Positions 1 to 7,350 of a DNA stretch of 8,439 bases are shown piece after piece. The notes under the pieces are model-generated. The model did no database searches. It had not been told where the DNA came from and worked only from the letters and a program-made list of their open reading frames with translations. Numbering within the stretch: position 1 is the stretch's first letter; the number at the start of each line of letters is the position of its first letter. The translations under genes and the position numbers were made by a program. This DNA comes from Magnetovibrio sp. (lineage in GTDB: Bacteria; Pseudomonadota; Alphaproteobacteria; Rhodospirillales; Magnetovibrionaceae): contig JAESUA010000205.1 in the NCBI GenBank assembly GCA_016763255.1, forward strand, positions 1 to 8,439, written 5' to 3'.

Positions 1-348
1 ATCACCCTGTTTTGATTGCCCGTGCATCCTGTCCATATAATGGTCCCAGTCGGCATTGCCTTGGACATTGATCACATCATCACCCGCCCCGCCATAGACA
101 CGGACATCATGGCCGATCGCGTTGATGACATCATTCCCGGATCCCCCGTTAACGCGGACATAATCGCCTTGTGCACTAATCGTATCATCGCCATCACCAC
201 CATAAATTTCAGCGACACTGCCGTGATGGCGAAAGTTATCCAGATAATTGGAAAATATGTCCCCCGCAGAATCCTCTTTGCCCTTGCCCTTGGCGTGCTT
301 GGACGTATCCGACGCAACGTAAGAATTGTTTTCGACCGCTGATGTCAT
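1..348 (-). CDS. RTX-like repeat protein, N-terminal part (partial at window edge)
   Basis: The frame stays open from an ATG at 348 to the first base, giving 116 residues with no stop. AGGAGA sits six bases before the ATG, so the start is well supported. Residues 1-45 are polar, with a Lys/Gly-rich stretch (17-24) and no signal peptide. Three glycine-aspartate motifs follow: GGDGDDTIS (50-58), GGSGNDVIN (68-76) and GGAGDDVIN (86-94). This is the GGxGxDxxx pattern of RTX haemolysin-type calcium-binding repeats, spaced exactly 18 residues apart. RTX proteins are usually exported by type I secretion through a C-terminal signal, so absence of an N-terminal signal fits. The C-terminus and any enzymatic domain lie outside the window, so the function (toxin, protease, S-layer or adhesin) cannot be told. 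The gene is transcribed divergently from the cysteine synthase gene. Confidence 0.8.
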   Translation of the reverse strand, partial: MTSAVENNSYVASDTSKHAKGKGKEDSAGDIFSNYLDNFRHHGSVAEIYGGDGDDTISAQGDYVRVNGGSGNDVINAIGHDVRVYGGAGDDVINVQGNADWDHYMDRMHGQSKQGD

Positions 349-571
349 GTTGTTTCTCCTTGCAGATTCGATAAACAGGAGTCAGTAACCGACCCCACCC
401 CATTGATTGAATATCTACACATGCAACAACCATACCGACGCATTCTCGGTGTACTATCCATACAAATCAATGCTTTAATAGTTTTTGCATAGCCATTATT
501 AGCACTCTAACGGCCCATTAATGCCTACTACTGGTTGTTTTTTGCCGAGTGACACACACTCACCTTTGCGC

Positions 572-600
572 TTGCTTGCTGGCGGTATGCACCCTATGTT
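572..600 (+). promoter_or_regulatory. Candidate sigma70-type promoter of cysK
   Basis: TTGCTT (572-577) and TATGTT (595-600) are separated by 17 bases and lie about 55 bases before the cysK ATG. The spacing is ideal but both hexamers match the consensus only partly, so this is a tentative call by eye. Confidence 0.3.
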
Positions 601-631
601 TTCAACACCCAACACGCTGAATAATCACGTG

Positions 632-654
632 TATTACAAAATAGGTATGTAATA
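632..654. promoter_or_regulatory. Dyad TATTAC-N11-GTAATA overlapping the cysK ribosome binding site
   Basis: Perfect 6-base arms (632-637 and 649-654) enclose the weak Shine-Dalgarno-like AGG (643-645), and the right arm abuts the ATG. It could be a repressor site or a small mRNA hairpin. With 6-base AT-rich arms it could also be chance. Confidence 0.25.
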
Positions 655-1656
655 ATGGACATCAGTTCCGGTTTTCCTGACTCTGTCGGCAACACCCCGC
701 TCATTCGCCTCAATGCGGCTTCTGAGGCCACCGGGTGCGAAATTCTCGGCAAGGCTGAATTCATGAACCCCGGTGGTTCGGTCAAGGACCGTGCGGCGCT
801 GTTCATCGTGCGCGATGCCGAAGAAAAAGGCCTTTTGAAACCGGGCGGCACCATCGTCGAAGGCACGGCGGGCAACACCGGCATTGGCCTCACCTTGGTC
901 GGCAATGCCTTAGGCTATAAATCGGTGATCATCATTCCCGACACCCAAAGCCAGGAAAAGAAAGACACCTTGCGCCTGTGCGGTGCCGAGTTGATCGAAG
1001 TCCCGGCAGTGCCCTATAAAAACCCTGAAAACTATGTGCACGTGTCCGAACGCAAGGCCAAAGAGTTAAACGACATCGACCCCGGCAGCGCCATCTGGGC
1101 GCGCCAGTTCGACAACATTGCCAACCGTCGCGCCCACATCGAAGGCACCGCCCAAGAAATTTGGGCCCAGACCGATGGCAAAGTCGATGGCTTCACCTGC
1201 TCGGTCGGCACCGGCGGAACCTTGGCGGGTGTATCTCTTGGCTTGAAAGACAAAAACCCCAACATCAAAATTGCCCTGGCCGACCCCATGGGCTCGGCGC
1301 TCTTTGGTCATTACAAAAATGGTGAGTTAAAGGCCGAGGGCTCCTCGATCACCGAAGGCATCGGCCAAGGCCGCATCACCGATAACCTGGACGGTGCAAT
1401 CATTGACGATGCCTACCAGATCAGCGATGAAGAAGCCCTGCCGCTGATCTTCGATTTGCTCAAACACGAAGGCCTCTGCCTGGGCACCTCCAGCGGCATC
1501 AACGTTGCCGGTGCCATTCGCATGGCCAAAGAAATGGGCCCGGGGCACACCATCGTCACCGTGCTGGCCGATTTCGGCACCCGCTATCAATCCAAATTGT
1601 TCAACGTCGAATTCTTGAAATCCAAAGGTCTGCCATACCCTGAATGGATGGCCTAA
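655..1656 (+). CDS. cysK: Cysteine synthase A-type PLP enzyme (O-acetylserine sulfhydrylase)
   Basis: This 333-residue cytoplasmic enzyme should join O-acetylserine and sulfide into cysteine and acetate, using pyridoxal phosphate. Near the N-terminus is VGNTPLIRL (11-19). NPGGSVKDR (38-46) supplies the PLP-binding lysine, K44. GTAGNTG (70-76) is the substrate-binding loop, and GTGGT (185-189) is the PLP phosphate-binding glycine loop. GTSSGIN near residue 280 should contact the cofactor ring nitrogen. Length fits the fold-type II cysteine synthase family. The loop reads GTAGNTG where enterobacterial CysK has TSGNTG. I recall this from an alphaproteobacterial and fungal branch, so exact substrate preference is less certain. 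A weak AGG lies nine bases before the ATG. sseA follows 84 bases downstream on the same strand, so joint transcription is plausible. No terminator is obvious between them. Confidence 0.9.
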   Translation: MDISSGFPDSVGNTPLIRLNAASEATGCEILGKAEFMNPGGSVKDRAALFIVRDAEEKGLLKPGGTIVEGTAGNTGIGLTLVGNALGYKSVIIIPDTQSQEKKDTLRLCGAELIEVPAVPYKNPENYVHVSERKAKELNDIDPGSAIWARQFDNIANRRAHIEGTAQEIWAQTDGKVDGFTCSVGTGGTLAGVSLGLKDKNPNIKIALADPMGSALFGHYKNGELKAEGSSITEGIGQGRITDNLDGAIIDDAYQISDEEALPLIFDLLKHEGLCLGTSSGINVAGAIRMAKEMGPGHTIVTVLADFGTRYQSKLFNVEFLKSKGLPYPEWMA

Positions 1657-1740
1657 AGACCTGATCCTAAACACTGGCGTAGTATATCGTAACTTGCTAA
1701 TGTGCGCTAAAATCAAACCGAACAGGTGAAGGCAGGTTCC

Positions 1741-2598
1741 ATGAAATTCAAAAACCCAGAAGCTTTGGTCAGCGGCGAATGGTTGGAAGCGCACCTTGAT
1801 GCGCCCGATGTGCGCATCGTTGATGCCACTTATCATCTGCCCCACGATGATCGCGATGCCTATGAAGAATGGACCTATCGCCACATCCCCGGCGCGGTGC
1901 ATTTTGACATCGAAAAGATCTGCTCATCAGACACGGACCTTCCGCACATGCTGCCAAGCGCGGAAAAGTTCTCGTCGGCGGTGCGCAAACTGGGTCTCGG
2001 CGATGGTTCCAAAATCGTCATCTATGACAGCAACGGCGGTTACATGGCGGCGTGCCGCGTATGGTGGATGTTTCGTTTGTTCGGCCACAAAGACGTCTGT
2101 GTGCTGGATGGCGGCTTGGTGCGGTGGGGCAAAGAACGCCGTCCCATCGAAACCGATGCCCCCCTGGTTCAAGAGCGCCATTTCACCGCACGCATGAACA
2201 ATGCCTTGGTCAAAACCAAAAAGCAGATGCTGGATAACCTCGACAGCCACAAGTTCCAGGTCATCGATGCGCGCAACGAAGGCCGTTATAAGGGCATTGA
2301 TCACGAACCCCGCCCGACGGAACGCATGGGCCACATCCCCGGTTCGCTCAACGTGCCGTTCACCTTCATCACACCACCGTCCAAGGACTTCACGTTCCGC
2401 ACCGGTGATGACATCTGCGAATTGCTCAACGGCGTCGGCGTGGACCTGAACAAACCCGCTACGGTGACCTGCGGCTCCGGCGTTACCGCCTGTGTGGTGG
2501 CTTTTGCTCTGTTCTTGCTGGGCAAGGAAGACGTCGCCATTTATGACGGATCTTGGGCCGAATGGGGCGATGACCCGGCGGCGCCGATCAACGCTTAA
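1741..2598 (+). CDS. sseA: 3-mercaptopyruvate sulfurtransferase (two-domain rhodanese)
   Basis: This 285-residue enzyme should transfer sulfur from 3-mercaptopyruvate to thiols or cyanide through a cysteine persulfide. It has the usual tandem rhodanese layout. The N-terminal domain (about 1-140) holds the WTYRHIPGAVHFD stretch (44-56) and lacks a catalytic cysteine loop. The C-terminal domain carries CGSGVTAC starting at the catalytic C244. The CG(S/T)GVT loop is typical of mercaptopyruvate sulfurtransferases rather than thiosulfate sulfurtransferases. The frame stays open to a GTG at 1726, but I chose the ATG at 1741 because GAAGG (1728-1732) lies eight bases before it and nothing like a ribosome site precedes the GTG. 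It follows cysK by 84 bases and ends just before a strong terminator. Mercaptopyruvate arises by cysteine transamination, so the neighbour's product feeds this enzyme's substrate. Confidence 0.92.
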   Translation: MKFKNPEALVSGEWLEAHLDAPDVRIVDATYHLPHDDRDAYEEWTYRHIPGAVHFDIEKICSSDTDLPHMLPSAEKFSSAVRKLGLGDGSKIVIYDSNGGYMAACRVWWMFRLFGHKDVCVLDGGLVRWGKERRPIETDAPLVQERHFTARMNNALVKTKKQMLDNLDSHKFQVIDARNEGRYKGIDHEPRPTERMGHIPGSLNVPFTFITPPSKDFTFRTGDDICELLNGVGVDLNKPATVTCGSGVTACVVAFALFLLGKEDVAIYDGSWAEWGDDPAAPINA

Positions 2599-2612
2599 TC
2601 TGTCCATTACCC

Positions 2613-2648
2613 AAAAAAAAGCCCCGGCCATCAGCCGGGGCTTTTTTT
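2613..2648. terminator. Bidirectional Rho-independent terminator
   Basis: GCCCCGGC (2621-2628) and GCCGGGGC (2634-2641) form a perfect 8-base GC-rich stem with a five-base loop. Eight A precede it and seven T follow, so a T tract ends the hairpin on either strand. It lies 15 bases after sseA and 19 bases after the end of the convergent aap operon, and should stop both transcripts. Confidence 0.95.
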
Positions 2649-2666
2649 GTAAAATCTAAGAAGGTA

Positions 2667-2942
2667 TCAGCGCAGGCTGCCCAAGTTGGCAGCAAGAGCC
2701 GTGCGTACGCGCTTGATTTCTTCCGAAACCTTGTGCGCACGGTCACGATCTTGGGCACAAACTTGATCGAAAGCCACCGAAGCACAGCGTTCTCGCTCTT
2801 CCAACAAGGCATCGATGATCGCCTGTTCGATCAACCTGATCACTTCTTCATCATGACCGGAACACGAAATATCGAGAATTTCCTGAACCTTCAGCTTGGT
2901 CGCTTCGGCCCGCGCGCGCAGGCTTTTGGGTGCTGGTGACAT
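2667..2942 (-). CDS. Small helical protein of unknown function, last gene of the aap operon
   Basis: I do not recognise this 91-residue protein. It is strongly charged and probably all helical, with no signal peptide or membrane segment, so it should be cytoplasmic. Its centre reads IEQAIIDALLEERERCASVA (38-57), an amphipathic stretch I associate with small uncharacterised alphaproteobacterial proteins. Cysteines are at 27, 53 and 62. The N-terminus (1-20) is rich in Lys, Arg and Ala. A GGAGG lies two bases before the ATG within a run of G, a short spacing but a strong site. The gene starts 17 bases after the aapP stop and ends just before the shared terminator, so it should be the fifth gene of the aapJQMP transcript. 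That position suggests, but does not show, a role linked to amino-acid uptake. Confidence 0.75.
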   Translation of the reverse strand: MSPAPKSLRARAEATKLKVQEILDISCSGHDEEVIRLIEQAIIDALLEERERCASVAFDQVCAQDRDRAHKVSEEIKRVRTALAANLGSLR

Positions 2943-2959
2943 GACCTCCCCCTTCCCAC

Positions 2960-3715
2960 TCAGTGGTTTAGAATTTGGCTGAGGAACAACTTGGTGCGGT
3001 CGTTCTGGGGATTATCGAAGAAATCGTGCGGATTATTTTCTTCGACGATCTGGCTCATATCCATAAAGATCACACGGTTGGCAACCAGCTTAGCAAAGCC
3101 CATTTCGTGGGTCACACACAACATGGTCATGCCTTCTTCGGCCAACTCCACCATGACATCCAATACTTCCTTGATCATTTCCGGATCAAGTGCCGAGGTC
3201 GGTTCATCGAACAACATGATCTTCGGGCTCATGCACAAGGAGCGCGCAATGGCCACACGTTGCTGCTGACCACCGGAAAGCTGCCCAGGGTACTTTTCGG
3301 CCTGTTCGGGGATTTTCACCCGTTCCAGGTAATGCATGGCAACGTCTTTGGCCTCGGACTTGGGCATCTTGCGCACCCAGATGAGCGCCAAGGTGCAGTT
3401 TTCCAACACCGTCAGATGGGGGAACAAGTTGAAGTGCTGAAAGCACATGCCGACTTCGCGACGCACTTCATCAATACGCTTGAGGTCTTCGGTCAACTCG
3501 ATCCCATTGACGATGATTTGCCCCGCCTGATGTTCTTCCAAACGGTTGATGCAGCGGATCATGGTCGATTTACCGGACCCCGAAGGCCCGCAAATCACGA
3601 TGCGTTCCCCCGCCGCCACATTCAGGTTGATGTCTTTCAAAACATGAAAATCACCGTACCACTTGTTAACGTCCGACAGTTGGACGGCCAGTTCGTTTGA
3701 AGTTGCGTTTTCCAT
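2960..3715 (-). CDS. aapP: General L-amino acid ABC transporter, ATP-binding protein AapP
   Basis: This 251-residue cytoplasmic ATPase should power the Aap importer. All nucleotide-binding motifs are intact: Walker [10 protein letters not shown] (43-51), Q-loop Q93 within [10 protein letters not shown], signature LSGGQQQR (146-153), Walker B with D170 and E171 in [11 protein letters not shown], and the switch histidine H203 in VTHEM. The RCINRLE segment after Walker A and the overall length are typical of polar amino-acid transporter ATPases (AapP, GlnQ, HisP). The specific name rests on the complete J-Q-M-P gene order. It begins 20 bases after aapM. An AGGA lies about ten bases before the ATG. 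The 91-residue gene follows after 17 bases. The sequence shows no domain beyond the ATPase that would suggest extra regulation. Confidence 0.95.
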   Translation of the reverse strand: MENATSNELAVQLSDVNKWYGDFHVLKDINLNVAAGERIVICGPSGSGKSTMIRCINRLEEHQAGQIIVNGIELTEDLKRIDEVRREVGMCFQHFNLFPHLTVLENCTLALIWVRKMPKSEAKDVAMHYLERVKIPEQAEKYPGQLSGGQQQRVAIARSLCMSPKIMLFDEPTSALDPEMIKEVLDVMVELAEEGMTMLCVTHEMGFAKLVANRVIFMDMSQIVEENNPHDFFDNPQNDRTKLFLSQILNH

Positions 3716-3735
3716 AGCCTAATTTTCCTACTGAC

Positions 3736-4833
3736 TTAGCGTTTATGACCGGTGTGCAGCTTACGTTCCAGATTTTGGCTGTATCTCGACATCGAGAAAC
3801 AGAACACCCAGAAGCACATCGCCACAAAAACATGACCTTCCGTTGCGACAGCCCCCCACGCCGGATCCGTGATCGCGGATTCAACCGTGGCCAAGATGTC
3901 GAACAAACCGATGATCAACACCAACGTGGTGTCTTTGAACAACGCAATGAAGGTGTTGACGATGCCTGGAATAACCAGCTTCAAAGCTTGCGGCAAAATG
4001 ATCAGCCCCATGCTTTTCCAATAGCTCATGCCCATGGCTTGGGCGGCTTCGTATTGGCCCCGCGGAATGGCCTGCAGGCCACCGCGGATCACTTCAGCCA
4101 TATAAGCCGATTGGAACATGGTGATGCCGATCAAGGCACGCAGCAGCTTGTCGAAATTCATCCCTTCGGGCAGGAACAACGGCAACATCACCGATGACAT
4201 GAACAGCACCGAAATCAGCGGCACCCCACGCCACAACTCGATAAACGCTATGCAGAAGGTGCGGATCACCGGCATTTCGGAACGTCGCCCCAAGGCCAGG
4301 GCAATGCCAATCGGCAAGGCCGCGACGATGCCCACGTAAGCCAGCGTCAGGGTCAAAGATAGGCCGCCCCACTTGTCGGTCGGCACATAAGACAAGCCAA
4401 ACGATCCGCCCGAAATCAAGAAGAAGCAGATCACAGGAAACGCGGTCAGCGAAAAAATACCCAACTGCATTTTATAACGGAATTTATCGAAAAACTGCGG
4501 TCCGAAAGAAAACACCAACAAGGCAAAGCAAATGTCCAAGCGCCAGTATTCTGTGGCCGGATAACTGCCATAGGTGAAGATTGGCAGACGATTGCCGATA
4601 AAGGCCCAGCAAGCTCCCCCGGTGAGGCAAGCGTTTCTGTCATTGCCGACAAAGTTGGCCGAAAAAATCGCCCAATCCAGCAACGGCACCAACGCGATGT
4701 AGAGTATATAAAACGCCCCAAGGCTCATCAACGTATTGAGCGGCGTAGAAAACAAATTGGCCCGTGCCCAGCCAACAGCACCCGTCGAGGCCGTCGGTGG
4801 TGGAAGATCGGGAAGTGGTTTAAAATCTCTCAT
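3736..4833 (-). CDS. aapM: General L-amino acid ABC transporter, permease AapM
   Basis: This 365-residue inner-membrane protein should pair with AapQ to form the substrate channel. Hydrophobic segments are visible near residues 34-52, 100-113, 125-142, 160-180, 190-220, 232-245, 284-298 and 302-316, with a last one near 335-348. The EAA loop that docks onto the ATPase is EAAQAMGMSYWKSMG (262-276), followed by LPQALK. The first hydrophobic segment is followed by a long loop with two cysteines (69 and 75) and then the GACWAFIGN stretch. A long N-terminal part before the core permease domain is a feature of Aap-type permeases compared with the roughly 220-residue HisM/HisQ type. GGGGAG lies eight bases before the ATG. 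It starts 15 bases after aapQ, so translation is probably coupled. Confidence 0.94.
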   Translation of the reverse strand: MRDFKPLPDLPPPTASTGAVGWARANLFSTPLNTLMSLGAFYILYIALVPLLDWAIFSANFVGNDRNACLTGGACWAFIGNRLPIFTYGSYPATEYWRLDICFALLVFSFGPQFFDKFRYKMQLGIFSLTAFPVICFFLISGGSFGLSYVPTDKWGGLSLTLTLAYVGIVAALPIGIALALGRRSEMPVIRTFCIAFIELWRGVPLISVLFMSSVMLPLFLPEGMNFDKLLRALIGITMFQSAYMAEVIRGGLQAIPRGQYEAAQAMGMSYWKSMGLIILPQALKLVIPGIVNTFIALFKDTTLVLIIGLFDILATVESAITDPAWGAVATEGHVFVAMCFWVFCFSMSRYSQNLERKLHTGHKR

Positions 4834-4848
4834 ATTCTATGCTCCCCG

Positions 4849-6042
4849 TTATCTTTCGACCAAAGACATTTTGGCATTGAACCAGTTTATGAAGGCCGAG
4901 ATGGTAAGGCTCATGACCAGATAAACCGCCATGGTCATGCCGACGATTTCAACCGCCTGGCCTGACTGATTGAGCGTCGTGCCCATAAACACCCCGACCA
5001 AATCGGGATAACCAATGGCCGTCGCCAACGAAGAGTTTTTGGTCAAATTCAAATACTGGCTTGTCAGCGGCGGAATGATCACGCGCATGGCCTGAGGAAT
5101 AATCACCAAGCGCAAGGTCGGGCCATTGCGCACGCCCAATGCACGGGCCGCTTCGGTTTGGCCATGGCTCACCGCCAAAATGCCTGCACGAACGATTTCC
5201 GCGATAAAGGCGGCGGTGTACAAGGACAAAGCCCACCACAAAGCCATCAACTCAGGGATAATGCGCATGCCGCCTTGATAATTAAAGGTCTTCAAGACCG
5301 GATAGTCGAAGGACAAGGGCATCCCGGCGGCCACAAAGGCCAGTGACGGCAAGCCAATAACCAGCCCAAGCGCCGTCAAAATCGACGGAAACGGCTGCCC
5401 GGTTTCATCTTGGCGCTTATGAGCCCAGCGAATGATGTAGAACGAAACCACGATGGCAATGACAAACGCAGTCGTAACCAGCCCAAATCCGCTCTCGGGA
5501 ATGGGGCTGGGAAAATAGAGGCCGCGGGCATTGAGAAACACATTGTCCCAGGGAACATAACTTTGTTTTGGTCCCGGCAAAGTGCGCAACAACGAATACC
5601 AAAAGAAAATCTGCAGCAAAAGCGGGATATTGCGCAAGGTCTCGACATAAACCGTGGCGATTTTTGCAATCAGCCAGTTTTGAGACAGGCGCGCGATGCC
5701 CATGGCAAAGCCCAAAATGGTGGCCAAAATGATGCCCATGACCGAAACCAGCAAGGTATTGAGCAGTCCGACGATAAAGGTATCGAAATATGTGTGGGTC
5801 TCATCATAGTCGATGAGCGTCATCAAGATGCCGAAACCTGATGTCGAGTTGAGGAAGGCAAAGCCAGTGGTGACGCCACTTTTAGCCCTGTTCGTCAACG
5901 TATTGTCAAAAATAAAGTAGAAAAACCAACCGATAACGAGGATTGCCAGCACCTGAAAAGCGATGGAGCGGAACGTTGGGTCGTTCCAGATAGCCGTTTT
6001 AGTTTGGTTGGATGTGCCCTGAGTTTTTATCGGGTCCGCCAT
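4849..6042 (-). CDS. aapQ: General L-amino acid ABC transporter, permease AapQ
   Basis: This 397-residue inner-membrane protein is the other half of the Aap channel. Hydrophobic segments are seen near residues 28-46, 86-116, 128-150, 187-204, 220-240, 262-284, 312-326 and 365-385. The EAA loop reads EAARALGVRNGPTLR (298-311, then LVIIPQA), the contact with AapP. NIPLLLQIFFWY (138-149) and the LTKNSSLATAIGYPDL region (333-348) are typical of polar amino-acid permeases. An insert of about 70 residues between the first conserved permease helices and the EAA half makes it longer than His/Gln permeases, as expected for AapQ. GGGAGA lies nine bases before the ATG. The gene is separated from aapJ by 125 bases that contain a strong hairpin, so it is probably expressed at a lower level than the binding protein. 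Confidence 0.94.
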   Translation of the reverse strand: MADPIKTQGTSNQTKTAIWNDPTFRSIAFQVLAILVIGWFFYFIFDNTLTNRAKSGVTTGFAFLNSTSGFGILMTLIDYDETHTYFDTFIVGLLNTLLVSVMGIILATILGFAMGIARLSQNWLIAKIATVYVETLRNIPLLLQIFFWYSLLRTLPGPKQSYVPWDNVFLNARGLYFPSPIPESGFGLVTTAFVIAIVVSFYIIRWAHKRQDETGQPFPSILTALGLVIGLPSLAFVAAGMPLSFDYPVLKTFNYQGGMRIIPELMALWWALSLYTAAFIAEIVRAGILAVSHGQTEAARALGVRNGPTLRLVIIPQAMRVIIPPLTSQYLNLTKNSSLATAIGYPDLVGVFMGTTLNQSGQAVEIVGMTMAVYLVMSLTISAFINWFNAKMSLVER

Positions 6043-6100
6043 AAGCCCGTTTCTCCCGTCCCCTGTACGCTCACATCGAGCGAGGTCGAATTACAACAGG

Positions 6101-6153
6101 TGAAAACCAAACCGGCCATGCCCCATACACAAAGACAAGGGGGACATGGCCGG
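6101..6153 (-). terminator. Hairpin between aapJ and aapQ, probable attenuator
   Basis: CCGGCCATG (6112-6120) pairs perfectly with CATGGCCGG (6145-6153). The stem extends by four G-C pairs after a one-base bulge at 6144, leaving a loop of about 14 bases. On the minus strand the stem is followed by the T-rich TTTGGTTTTC (6111-6102). The interrupted T tract suggests partial termination or protection of the aapJ mRNA end. Both would give more binding protein than permease, which is common in ABC importer operons. Confidence 0.65.
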
Positions 6154-6167
6154 ATCAGTTTTAAGCT

Positions 6168-7180
6168 TTAGCGAACGGGTGGTGCGTACTGCAAACCACC
6201 CTTGTTCCACAGCGCGTTGAGACCACGCGAAATGGCCAGAGGTGTGTTCGGACCGACGTTGCGTTCGAACATTTCGCCATAATTGCCAACCTGGGTGATG
6301 GCATTGAGAGCCCAATCGGCGCTGAGGCCCAATTTCATGCCAGCATCGCCTTCGGTGCCCAGCAAACGTTTGATGCCAGGGTTTTTACCCATGGACATAT
6401 CTTTGGCGTTTGCCGCCGTCACACCCATTTCTTCTGCATTAACAAGTGCATACAAGGTCCACTTGACGATGTTGAACCAAGCGTCGTCGCCCTGACGGAC
6501 CACGGGGCCAAGCGGCTCTTTCGAAATCACTTCCGGCATCACCACAGCACTGCTGGGGTCAGCCATTTTGGAGCGGATCGCATAAAGTTGCGATTGATCC
6601 GACGTCAAGATGTCGCAACGTGCGGATTCAAAGCCTTCACGGGTTTGATCGGATGTATCAAACACAACGGCGGAATACTTCATGCCGTGGAGACGGAAAT
6701 AATCAGCGAGGTTGAGCTCGGTGGTGGTACCGGCTTGGATACAAACCGAAGCGCCATCAAGTTCCAAAGCGCTTTTCACACCAAGATTTTTCTGCACCAA
6801 GAAACCTTGGCCGTCATAATAGTTCACACCGGCAAAGCTCAGACCCAGCGAGGTGTCGCGGGTGAGAGTCCAGGTGGTGTTGCGCGACAGCATATCGATT
6901 TCACCAGATTGCAGCGCGGTGAAGCGTTCTTTCGCAGTCAGCGGAACATAACGGACCATCTTAGCATCGCCAAGCACAGCGGCGGCACGGCGCGACAAAC
7001 ATCAACATCGATGCCGGTCCAGCTGCCTTTATCATCCTGCAAGGAGAAGCCCGGCAGGCCGACACTCACACCACAAGACAACGTGCCGCGTTTTTGAACG
7101 TCTTCCAAAGTGCCTGCCGAAGCAGACGAGGCGATCATTGCTGCAGCAACGGCACCCAATACGGTAATAGATTTTTTCAC
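6168..7180 (-). CDS. aapJ: General L-amino acid ABC transporter, periplasmic binding protein AapJ; frameshifted as sequenced
   Basis: This should be the periplasmic receptor of the importer. I chose the GTG at 7178-7180: GGAGG (7188-7192) lies seven bases before it, and the product then begins with a classic signal peptide, lysines 2-3, a hydrophobic core and ASA-G cleavage after residue 22. As written, the frame breaks near 6986. Upstream it reads WTGIDVDVCRAV, then departs and stops at 6938 after 80 codons. Adding one base on the minus strand gives CRAVAAAVLGDAK and restores the family sequence through PLTAKERFTALQSGEIDMLSRNT to the end GLQYAPPVR, 337 residues in all, normal for AapJ. The family hallmarks SRNTTWT, GVNYYDGQGF, EPLGPVVRQGDD and NYGEMFERN are present. 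Intact downstream genes and an intact second half favour a sequencing error, but a real mutation cannot be excluded. Confidence 0.9.
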
Positions 7181-7210
7181 GGTAATTCCTCCGATTTCCC
7201 TGTTCAAATT

Positions 7211-7240
7211 TTTATATCGTCCTCGGCTTGTGCCGATAAA
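7211..7240 (-). promoter_or_regulatory. Candidate sigma70-type promoter of aapJ
   Basis: On the minus strand, TTTATC (7240-7235) and TATAAA (7216-7211) are 18 bases apart and lie about 30 bases before the GTG start. The -10 is good and the -35 is only fair. A TCGGC-N4-GCCGA dyad (7223-7236) fills the spacer and touches the -35, where a repressor could act. Confidence 0.35.
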
Positions 7241-7350
7241 CGTTTGAAATTGACCTCTCCGGTTCCCCAACCGTTGCCTATGGCATGAGAGATCATATCG
7301 CATCAGATGGTTCAAAGGCGTAACACGATTGTTTCAACCACCTCAAGGGT

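Larger units (their letters stand above)
349..654. other. Divergent intergenic region between RTX-like gene and cysK
   Basis: This 306-base AT-richer stretch must hold the promoters of both flanking genes. I see no convincing small gene or RNA gene. Visible structures are the plus-strand promoter candidate at 572-600, a weak dyad GAGTG-N5-CACTC at 547-561, and a TATTAC-N11-GTAATA dyad just before the cysK start. I found no clear promoter for the minus-strand gene. Confidence 0.5.

Noticed and set aside
16..342. 108-codon plus-strand open frame
   Set aside because: It is antisense to the RTX-like gene, whose repeat motifs and ribosome binding site are clear; the translation has no recognisable features.
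1726..1740. GTG at 1726 as the sseA start
   Set aside because: It would add five residues with no ribosome site upstream; the GAAGG before ATG 1741 would lie inside the coding region.
1327..1902. 191-codon minus-strand open frame across the cysK end and sseA start
   Set aside because: It is the complement of two well-supported genes and shows no family motifs; long antisense frames are expected in GC-rich coding DNA.
1927..2631. 234-codon minus-strand open frame
   Set aside because: It is antisense to sseA and runs through the terminator hairpin, so it is a shadow frame.
2975..3700. 241-codon plus-strand open frame
   Set aside because: It mirrors aapP, which has all ABC ATPase motifs; the plus-strand translation is histidine-rich and without motifs.
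6938..7010. Programmed frameshift in aapJ
   Set aside because: No slippery heptamer or downstream stimulatory structure is evident, and AapJ is not known to be made by recoding.
7181..7315. Upstream ATG extension of aapJ to 7315
   Set aside because: The added residues do not look like a signal peptide and would bury the obvious one that follows the GTG at 7180, which has an ideal GGAGG.
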